From assembly GCA_947491315.1 (NCBI GenBank), contig CANLII010000002.1:1-64000 (forward strand): a stretch of DNA of 64,000 bases. Reading direction: 5' to 3'. The notes below the pieces were generated by a model. It had not been told where the DNA came from. It saw nothing but the letters and a program-made list of their open reading frames with translations, and ran no database searches. Each line of letters starts with the position of its first letter. Position 1 is the stretch's first letter. The stretch comes from Ignavibacteria bacterium (GTDB taxonomy: Bacteria > Bacteroidota > Ignavibacteria > Kapaibacteriales > UBA961). Made by a program: the position numbers and the translations under genes. Of this stretch, positions 38,794 to 45,299 are shown piece after piece.

Positions 38794-39513
38794 ATGAGAG
38801 TTTCCTTTGTGATTAAAAGTATGTTATTCCTTTGCATGTTTTATTTGGGATCTGACATATTGCATGCTCAAGAAAAAGGGTTGATTGAATTTGGTAATGT
38901 TCCGGATTCCATGATTGTGTTTACATCTCCAAGACCATTGATTACCAATAATGCAGAAACACTCAAATATTCTTCTTTTTGGAGTATAGAATTATTGTTT
39001 TCAGGAAATGGATTTGGTGCCGGATGTTCTTATTCAAAGCATCTATCTCCTACACTTTCTCTGACTGCACTACTTGGAATAACAGGCAATCGCAATAGTG
39101 ATGAATTGGAATATATTGATCCAATGACTGGAAGGACATTCATTCCAAATAAAGTAAATAGTCTCTATTCTTTTCCACTTACCATTGGACTGCAAAAGAG
39201 ATTGTTTCAAGAATCATTGTCAGAGTCTTTCAGACCATTCATTGGTGCAGGTTTGGGTTATTCAATGATTTTGCAAGTACCCTATGATCGGAATGGATTC
39301 GAACCGGATAGAGGCACATTGGCGCATGGAAGACCTGCTGGCTATTGTAGCATTGGCTCTGCATTTGGGAGCGAAGGAAGAACTAGTTTGTCCGCTTTGA
39401 TACGATATTATTTTATCCCATTTGGTGGGAATGGTATTGATAGCATCAATAATTTTCCAATGAAAGATTTTGGTGGCTTGTTTATTGCATTGGGCATTGC
39501 ATTTGGAAATTGA
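38794..39513 (+). CDS. Putative outer-membrane beta-barrel protein, unknown function
   Basis: About 239 residues with a signal peptide (MRVSFVIKSMLFLCMF..., cleavage near HAQ at about 27). Alternating hydrophobic and aromatic strands follow (FWSIELLFSGNGFGAGCSYS, LTALLGITGNRN, FRPFIGAGLGYSMIL), a pattern of small eight-strand barrels. No specific family is recognised. The frame opens at a TTG (38788), but the ATG at 38794 gives a better signal peptide. A TATTTTTTG sequence, one base longer than the local promoter motif, lies just upstream. Confidence 0.65.
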   Translation: MRVSFVIKSMLFLCMFYLGSDILHAQEKGLIEFGNVPDSMIVFTSPRPLITNNAETLKYSSFWSIELLFSGNGFGAGCSYSKHLSPTLSLTALLGITGNRNSDELEYIDPMTGRTFIPNKVNSLYSFPLTIGLQKRLFQESLSESFRPFIGAGLGYSMILQVPYDRNGFEPDRGTLAHGRPAGYCSIGSAFGSEGRTSLSALIRYYFIPFGGNGIDSINNFPMKDFGGLFIALGIAFGN

Positions 39514-39540
39514 GATTATATTCACAAAGGTTTCAGAAAC

Positions 39541-40719
39541 ATGAATCATATTCCGAATTTGAATGGGAAACAATTAAGCATTGTTTTGCTTGGTTCACTC
39601 ACTATTCTTACATTCATTTGGGGTGCATGCGGGAATACATCAGGAAATTCACCCGAAGAAGTTGCAAAGAGAAATAAACCACGTCAAAAGAAATCTAGAA
39701 TTATCTCTGATTCAAACAAAAAAGACTCTTCAGTGCAGAAAGATTCTGTACTCAAAGCAAAGAACATTAAACAAGTGATTCCAGGTCAATCAGTGATCTA
39801 CACGAAACAAGTGATCTCCAATGCAAAGAGTTTGGACTCAATTCGTAAGGCATTTCGTAAAACAGATACCGTACGGAATACAGCATATCGAGCTATTACG
39901 ACAGTTAACAGAAAAGACTTGCATTATTTCAGAGTAGGTGACACTATAATAATACCAAGTATTATATCTCCGAATCTCACAGATTATTCCATTTTCCCTG
40001 AAGTCTACCCGGACGCAGAATCCATTCCAAAAATCATCATGGTTTCCAATGCCTGGCAGAGCTATGCATGCTATGAATATGGGAAATTGGTTCGTTTTGC
40101 TGCATGTAATACAGGTGAAGAACGCAAAGCAACTTTTCCCGGTAAATACGCACTGAATTGGAGATCTATATTAAGAAAGTCTTCACTCAATTCCAGTTGG
40201 ATACTTCCGTATACTTGGAATTTTCATTTGCATGCTGGAAGTGCATTTCATCAATTCGATATGCCAGGCAGACCTGTTTCCCACTCTTGTATCAGACAAT
40301 TCAGAGATGATGCGAGATGGCTGTTTTACTGGGGAGAAGGAGCACAAAGAGATAGCGTGAAGAGAAGGTATCTTCCCTTTTCCGGTACTCCAGTCATCAT
40401 TATGGATATGTTTGATTTCACAAGAAAGAAAGGTGGTCCATGGTGGGATGTGAAAGACAATACTTTTAGAATTACTTTACCGAATGATCCTTTGAATTTT
40501 GAAGAAGCTTGGATTCCTATTTCTCAAATTCCACAAAGTGCCCGAGGCGGACTCCCAAATCGAGAGCGTTATGTTGCAGCAGAGGATACACTTCGCATGC
40601 GTGGAATCATCAGAGAAGGAATAAAGCTTAGATCATCAATACAGTATAGTAAAAGAAAAAAAACGGCTGTTACAGGCACAGTATCTGCTCCCGCGCCATT
40701 GATTAAACCGAGTAACTAA
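39541..40719 (+). CDS. L,D-transpeptidase-like lipoprotein
   Basis: The 392-residue protein has a signal ending in the lipobox WGAC, a Lys/Ser-rich region and a segment resembling a single LysM (DSIRKAFRKTD ... VGDTIIIPS, about 98-140). A YkuD catalytic domain follows. The active-site pattern reads HLHAG ... PVSHSCIRQF with the nucleophile at Cys250. The usual SHGCIR glycine is Ser here. Such enzymes crosslink peptidoglycan or attach proteins to it. A basic tail with KRKK follows the domain. It starts 27 bp after the barrel gene. Confidence 0.82.
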   Translation: MNHIPNLNGKQLSIVLLGSLTILTFIWGACGNTSGNSPEEVAKRNKPRQKKSRIISDSNKKDSSVQKDSVLKAKNIKQVIPGQSVIYTKQVISNAKSLDSIRKAFRKTDTVRNTAYRAITTVNRKDLHYFRVGDTIIIPSIISPNLTDYSIFPEVYPDAESIPKIIMVSNAWQSYACYEYGKLVRFAACNTGEERKATFPGKYALNWRSILRKSSLNSSWILPYTWNFHLHAGSAFHQFDMPGRPVSHSCIRQFRDDARWLFYWGEGAQRDSVKRRYLPFSGTPVIIMDMFDFTRKKGGPWWDVKDNTFRITLPNDPLNFEEAWIPISQIPQSARGGLPNRERYVAAEDTLRMRGIIREGIKLRSSIQYSKRKKTAVTGTVSAPAPLIKPSN

Positions 40720-40761
40720 CGACTTCATTGGTAGAACATGGCCGAATTGGTAAAACTTTGT

Positions 40762-40769
40762 TATTTTTG
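40762..40769 (+). promoter_or_regulatory. TAnnTTTG-type -7 element
   Basis: TATTTTTG preceded by TTTGT lies 35 bases before the ATG of the Nif3-like gene, in the 85-bp gap after the transpeptidase gene. Confidence 0.4.
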
Positions 40770-40804
40770 AAGTATCTACTTCCGAAATATTCCATTGTTA
40801 GTAC

Positions 40805-41602
40805 ATGACGCTAAGTGATTTGAATGATAGATTGAATGTGCTTTTCCCCCCCGAAACCGCATGGAGCGGAGATGCCATAGGTCTGCAAATTGATCGCTAT
40901 CCAATAGATTTAGATATTCAAAGAGTCCTCATTGCTTATGAAATCAGTGAGGATATTCTATCTGAGGCCAAGCTGAAAGACATTGATTGTATTTGTGTCT
41001 TTCATCCCTTGATTTTTTCTCCATTGAAGAAAATAAGACGGTCGGATCGAATTGGTTCTTATGTGCATGATTTAATAAGATTGAATATAGGTTTGATTGT
41101 CATTCACACAAATTTTGACACTCATCCCAAAGGAACGAACGATCTTGCCGCCAAAGCCGTGGGTTTGCACCCCGATACTTTGTCACCATTGATTCCAGAT
41201 AAACAGTTTGAAGGCTATGGAATGGGTGTAATTGGAAAGTTGCATCATCCGATGGAAAGTTCTGTTTTTGCGCAAAAGTGCCGTGAAGTTTTTGGTTCTC
41301 CCATTCGATATTGTTTGGGACGCAAAGAAATGATTGAATCTGTTGCTATTGTATGTGGAAGTGGTTCATCTTACTTGCAGAATGCACTTGATTTGCATGT
41401 TGATTGCTTCATTACCGCAGATGTTAAATATCATCAATTTCATGAAGCTCATGGTAATGTGATGCTTATTGATCCCGGCCATGCTGAAATGGAACAGTTT
41501 GTGGTTGAAGGTTTGAATACAATACTTCAAAACGATGAACACTTGCAAATGCAATTTATCATGTCAGAAGTGCTTACTTCACCAGTTCACCATGTATCTT
41601 AA
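40805..41602 (+). CDS. Nif3-like dinuclear metal centre protein
   Basis: The 265-residue member of the NIF3/DUF34 family has the metal ligands seen in crystal structures: His67 in VFHPLIF, His101 and Asp105 in HTNFDTHP, and His/Glu in DPGHAEMEQF near the end. Some relatives are annotated as GTP cyclohydrolase I type 2, but that activity is disputed and a folE gene exists at 17335. The next gene encodes a zinc-ribbon coiled-coil protein, a pairing that is common in many bacteria and suggests a linked but unknown job. Confidence 0.92.
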   Translation: MTLSDLNDRLNVLFPPETAWSGDAIGLQIDRYPIDLDIQRVLIAYEISEDILSEAKLKDIDCICVFHPLIFSPLKKIRRSDRIGSYVHDLIRLNIGLIVIHTNFDTHPKGTNDLAAKAVGLHPDTLSPLIPDKQFEGYGMGVIGKLHHPMESSVFAQKCREVFGSPIRYCLGRKEMIESVAIVCGSGSSYLQNALDLHVDCFITADVKYHQFHEAHGNVMLIDPGHAEMEQFVVEGLNTILQNDEHLQMQFIMSEVLTSPVHHVS

Positions 41603-41644
41603 ATTTAAAAATATTGTTTATTTATATATCACCAAGAGCACATT

Positions 41645-42346
41645 ATGATTTCACTCGCTACCATGTTGGCAACGATGTCCGATATTGATTCCACGCTCGA
41701 CGATTTGAAAGAAGAACTTGGCGATTTGCCACAGCAAGTGAAAGATGCTGAAGAGTATGTTAGAGCAAAATCCAAGCATACCGAGAAAGCCACGAAAGAT
41801 TTAAAAGAAATCGAATCTTTCAATAGTAATTCTGGAAATAGACTTCTCGAAATCAAAGATAAAGAAGATCAACTAGCTCAGCAGCAATTCAATGTTCGCA
41901 ATAACAAAGAGTTCGATGCCATAACTAATGAAATAGAAATGCTCAGAGATGAACGAAATAAGATCTATGATGAACAAAGAACAGTTGGTGTGAAAGAAGA
42001 AAATCTCACTTCAATTTTGGAAGAAAGTAAAAAAGAATTGGAAGAAGCTCAAAAGGAATTAACCAGAAAAGAAGATGAATTGACATCAATATCTCATGGA
42101 CATAATGATGAGATTCTTCAACAAACCAAACAAAGAGCTGAATTGGCCCAAGCAATTCCTGTTTCAATATTGGCAGAATATGAACGAATCAGAACTTTCC
42201 ATAAAGATGCCGCGGTAAAAGTAAAGAAGAATAGCTGCTGCGGTTGCTTTAGTAAAGTTCCTCCACAAAGAATAGTTGAAATGCGTAATAAACCAGATTC
42301 TATGTTCTTATGTGAACATTGCGGACGCATTCTTCTTGGCGAATAA
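41645..42346 (+). CDS. Coiled-coil protein with C4 zinc ribbon (DUF164 type)
   Basis: The 233-residue protein is almost all charged coiled coil (about 10-185, rich in K/E/D heptads). A C-terminal zinc ribbon with CxxC pairs at Cys198/Cys201 and Cys223/Cys226 follows (CCGCF ... CEHCGRILL). This is the zf-RING_7/DUF164 family, which commonly follows Nif3-like genes. It may bind nucleic acid, but no activity is known. It is followed 14 bp later by the RNase P RNA on the same strand. Confidence 0.88.
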   Translation: MISLATMLATMSDIDSTLDDLKEELGDLPQQVKDAEEYVRAKSKHTEKATKDLKEIESFNSNSGNRLLEIKDKEDQLAQQQFNVRNNKEFDAITNEIEMLRDERNKIYDEQRTVGVKEENLTSILEESKKELEEAQKELTRKEDELTSISHGHNDEILQQTKQRAELAQAIPVSILAEYERIRTFHKDAAVKVKKNSCCGCFSKVPPQRIVEMRNKPDSMFLCEHCGRILLGE

Positions 42347-42360
42347 CATTCATGTATTTT

Positions 42361-42745
42361 CGGGGCTGTCGGAGAAGCGCGCCGATTAATCGGTGAGGAA
42401 AGTCCGAACTCCATAGAGCAGCGTGCTTTGTAACACAAAGGCGATGATGCATTCCAATGGAATGAGAAGTCGACGGAAAGTGCAACAGAAAATATACCGC
42501 CGAAACAGTTCGGTAAGGGTGAAATGGTGAGGTAAAAGCTCACCGCATTTGTGGTGACACAAATGGCATGGTAAACCCCACGCGGAGCAAGGCAAATAAG
42601 AAAGAGTTGTCCATTGGACAGTCAGATTGCTCGTTTGACATTTCCTCTTTCGGGTATGCCGCAAGGAAATCATTGGCAACAATGATTCAAGATAAATGCT
42701 TCTCATCCTATTTGGGAAACAGAATTCGGCTTATAGACAGCTTCG
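42361..42745 (+). ncRNA. rnpB: RNase P RNA (bacterial class A)
   Basis: The 385-base RNA is defined by a ten-bp P1 helix between 42361-42370 and 42736-42745. The conserved cores are visible in order: GAGGAAAGTCCGAACTCC at 42396, ACAGAAAATATACCGCCG at 42485, GGTGAAATGGTGAGGTAAAA at 42519, CCCACGCGGAGCAAGGC at 42578, and TTCGGCTTATAGAC at 42725. It is the catalytic RNA that matures tRNA 5' ends. A T-rich stretch follows P1. The next gene, miaE, also concerns tRNA. Confidence 0.97.
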
Positions 42746-42763
42746 ATTTTCTTTTATTACTAC

Positions 42764-43342
42764 ATGCTTTGTTTACTCAATAATACAAGACCTGAATGGG
42801 TTGATATCGCCGCGGCTCATATTGACCTACTTTTGATAGATCATGCTCATTGTGAAAAGAAAGCTGCCTATAATGCACTCACTATGATTCAAAACTATCC
42901 TGATTATGAAGATATAGTCAAAGAAATGATTATTGTTCTCAAAGAAGAGTGGGATCATTTTGAAAGAGTATATGAACGCATTCGTGAAAAGGGCTTGAAT
43001 CTTGTAAAAGATTCAGGGAATGAATATGCAAAACAACTTTCTAAACATATCAGAAAGCATGAACCAGAAAAAATGCTTGATTTATTGCTTGTTGATGGTT
43101 TGATTGAAGCTCGATCATGTGAAAGATTCTCTCTCCTTGCAAAGTCCGACTCCATATCTCAGGATTTACGCGATTTTTATCAAGAACTCTTTGCCAGCGA
43201 AGCCGGTCATTATCGAATATTCACCGATCTTGCCAGAAAATACTTCCCCGCCGAAACTGTAAAACAAAGAATGCATGAATTGGCAATGATTGAGGCAAAA
43301 ATCATGGATACTCTCGGCCATCAACCAACAATGCATGGTTGA
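42764..43342 (+). CDS. miaE: tRNA-(ms2io6A)-hydroxylase
   Basis: The 192-residue ferritin-like diiron enzyme hydroxylates the isopentenyl group of ms2i6A37 in tRNAs that read U-starting codons. Four-helix features include DHAHCEKKAAYNALTMI, LKEEWDHFERV and LFASEAGHYRIFTDLARKYF, with Glu/His ligands typical of MiaE. It starts 19 bases after rnpB. The tRNA-Leu(UAA) at 25760 has the A36-A37-A38 sequence expected for this modification. MiaA and MiaB are not in the window. Confidence 0.92.
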   Translation: MLCLLNNTRPEWVDIAAAHIDLLLIDHAHCEKKAAYNALTMIQNYPDYEDIVKEMIIVLKEEWDHFERVYERIREKGLNLVKDSGNEYAKQLSKHIRKHEPEKMLDLLLVDGLIEARSCERFSLLAKSDSISQDLRDFYQELFASEAGHYRIFTDLARKYFPAETVKQRMHELAMIEAKIMDTLGHQPTMHG

Positions 43343-43345
43343 ATA

Positions 43346-44275
43346 ATGAATTCCCCCTCAATCATATTCATGGGTACGCCTGACTTTGCCGTACCTTCGC
43401 TTAAACTACTTCATGAACAATTAGGCGTGAAAGCTGTTGTTAGTGTACCGGACAAACCTGCCGGAAGGGGTCGTAAAATACAAAGCTCTCCGGTAAGCAT
43501 CTGCGCCAATGAATTGAATATCCCGCTGTTTACCCCAACGCGATTGAAAGATCCGGAATTTGTCTCGCAAATAGCCTCACTACAACCTGATATCATTATC
43601 GTGATTGCATTCCGCATTTTGCCAAGAGAAGTGTACTCACTTGCGAAACTGGGTGCATTTAACATACATGGAAGTTTGCTTCCAAAATATCGTGGTGCAG
43701 CTCCAATACAGTGGGCAATCATCAATGGTGAAACGCATACTGGTTTAACATCCTTTTTACTCAATGATACTGTTGACACAGGAAATATCATTGATCGGTA
43801 TTCTTGTCACATTCCGAATGATATGACTGCAGGCGAGCTCTTCGAAGCATTGAAAATCCCTGCTGCTAACTTAGCTCTTTCAACATGCAAAGCTTTGATC
43901 AATGATTCAGTGATTCCTGAAATTCAAAATGATTCTGATTCTACTCCTGCACCAAAATTATTCCGCGATGATTGTAGAATCAATTGGAAAAAGACATGTT
44001 CGGAGATTCATAATCTAGTGCGTGGAACAAATCCCAAACCGGGTGCTTGGACAATATTCAATAATGCTTCATTGAAAATTCTCAAAACAGAATGTACTAA
44101 AAATGATGTACCATTAGAATCAGGACAATATCTCATCACAAAGGACTCTTTTCTCGTAGGTACCGGATATGGAGTTATTACACTTTTGAAGATACAAGAA
44201 GAAGGTAAACCTCCTCTAGCTATTTCTGATTTTCTGCGTGGATATAGACATGCACGCGAAGGATATTTCATATGA
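43346..44275 (+). CDS. fmt: Methionyl-tRNA formyltransferase
   Basis: The 309-residue enzyme formylates initiator Met-tRNA with 10-formyl-THF. The N-terminal FMGTPDFAVPSLKLL, the signature HGSLLPKYRGAAPIQWAI (about 110-127), the catalytic Asp in LNDTVDTGNI, and the C-terminal domain with GTNPKPGAWT are all present. It starts three bases after miaE and overlaps rsmG by four bases (ATGA), which places it in a translation-related operon. Confidence 0.96.
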   Translation: MNSPSIIFMGTPDFAVPSLKLLHEQLGVKAVVSVPDKPAGRGRKIQSSPVSICANELNIPLFTPTRLKDPEFVSQIASLQPDIIIVIAFRILPREVYSLAKLGAFNIHGSLLPKYRGAAPIQWAIINGETHTGLTSFLLNDTVDTGNIIDRYSCHIPNDMTAGELFEALKIPAANLALSTCKALINDSVIPEIQNDSDSTPAPKLFRDDCRINWKKTCSEIHNLVRGTNPKPGAWTIFNNASLKILKTECTKNDVPLESGQYLITKDSFLVGTGYGVITLLKIQEEGKPPLAISDFLRGYRHAREGYFI

Positions 44276-44937
44276 TGGATCCATTGGAATTTTGGACAAT
44301 TTGTAATGCGAATGGAATCTTGCTCTCACGAGAACAAGTCTCTACTTTTGAGCGTTTTCACAATGAATTGATTTATTGGAATGAAAAAGTGAATCTCATT
44401 TCAAGAAAAGATATGGAGAATATTTGGGTTCGTCATTTCATGCATTCACTCAGCATCGTTAAATCGCAGTTACTATTTGATAAAGCAAAATGTCTGGATG
44501 TGGGTTGTGGTGGTGGTTTTCCCGGAATTCCTGTAGGCATCGCTCGACCCGACCTTGCGATTTCCATGATAGATTCCATTGCAAAGAAAATGAAACTAAC
44601 TTCCATGTTTGCTGAACATACGGGACAAAGAAATTTCACCTCATATACTTCCAGAATGGAAGAACTTGCACAAAACAAGCAACAACTTTCACATTATGAT
44701 TATGTGATTGCAAGAGCAGTTGCGCCAATTACCTCAATCATACAATGGACAAAACCCTTATTACAAAAGAATGGGAAATATGTGTTATTAAAAGGTGGTG
44801 ATTTGACATTGGAAAAACAAGATGCAATCGTAGCTTTTCCCAATCTGTCCATTGAAGAAATCCAAATTCATTGGAATGGCATTGATTGGTTCACGCAAGA
44901 AGATAAAAAGATTATAGTGTGTTCATTTATCTCTTAG
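44272..44937 (+). CDS. rsmG: 16S rRNA (guanine-527-N7)-methyltransferase
   Basis: The 221-residue SAM-dependent enzyme of the GidB family methylates G527 of 16S rRNA, and its loss gives low-level streptomycin resistance in other bacteria. N-terminal FHNELIYWNEKVNLISRKD, the SAM motif CLDVGCGGGFPGIPVGI (about 74-90), and VIARAVAPI are typical. Two ATG codons (44272 and 44275) are possible. The gene often lies near the replication origin, and a perfect DnaA box occurs 66 bases after its stop. Confidence 0.95.
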   Translation: MMDPLEFWTICNANGILLSREQVSTFERFHNELIYWNEKVNLISRKDMENIWVRHFMHSLSIVKSQLLFDKAKCLDVGCGGGFPGIPVGIARPDLAISMIDSIAKKMKLTSMFAEHTGQRNFTSYTSRMEELAQNKQQLSHYDYVIARAVAPITSIIQWTKPLLQKNGKYVLLKGGDLTLEKQDAIVAFPNLSIEEIQIHWNGIDWFTQEDKKIIVCSFIS

Positions 44938-45299
44938 TCAATAATGATCAATATCAACTTGATTCCTTAAATGGTATGTCATATTCACTAGTATTGGATA
45001 ACTTATCCACATACTATCTATCCATATCGATTCAGTTACATTCTTTTTAACTATCTTAATTGTCAATTACTTGCATATTTAGAGTGCATTTTGGGGGATA
45101 TTTCCTACCATTCCATCAATAAGATAATTCTCAAATCGTTAATAACTAGGGTTTTCAACGAGATACCTCTGTAAAAGCAAGATAATGAAGCATTTATGAT
45201 TTTTTTTCAATTTGAATAATGTTGTTTCATGAGGTATATTGTGTTTCACATCTAGCAGCAATGATGTGATAGTTTTACACACTATTAAGGGAGTAACCG
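44938..45299. other. 362-bp A+T-rich gap with a perfect DnaA box
   Basis: No gene is visible here. The gap holds TTATCCACA at 45003-45011, which overlaps a palindrome TGGATAA-C-TTATCCA (44995-45009), and a second palindrome TAATTG-T-CAATTA (45057-45069). GGGGGAT-AT-TTCC at 45093-45105 resembles a site at 72-84. Only one exact DnaA box is present, so this is not a clear origin. It must also contain the promoter of the transglycosylase gene, but I cannot place it. Confidence 0.4.
45003..45011 (+). promoter_or_regulatory. Perfect DnaA box
   Basis: TTATCCACA matches the DnaA consensus at all nine positions. It lies between rsmG and the transglycosylase gene within a 15-base palindrome. Other sites in the gap match at no better than seven of nine positions. 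Confidence 0.4.

Noticed and set aside
42118-42706. Open frames on both strands across 42118-42783
   Set aside because: They overlap the zinc-ribbon gene and the RNase P RNA, whose conserved cores explain the sequence.
44938-45299. Replication origin call
   Set aside because: Only one exact DnaA box is present, no dnaA/dnaN genes are adjacent, and no repeated A+T unwinding element is clear, so only a finding is reported.
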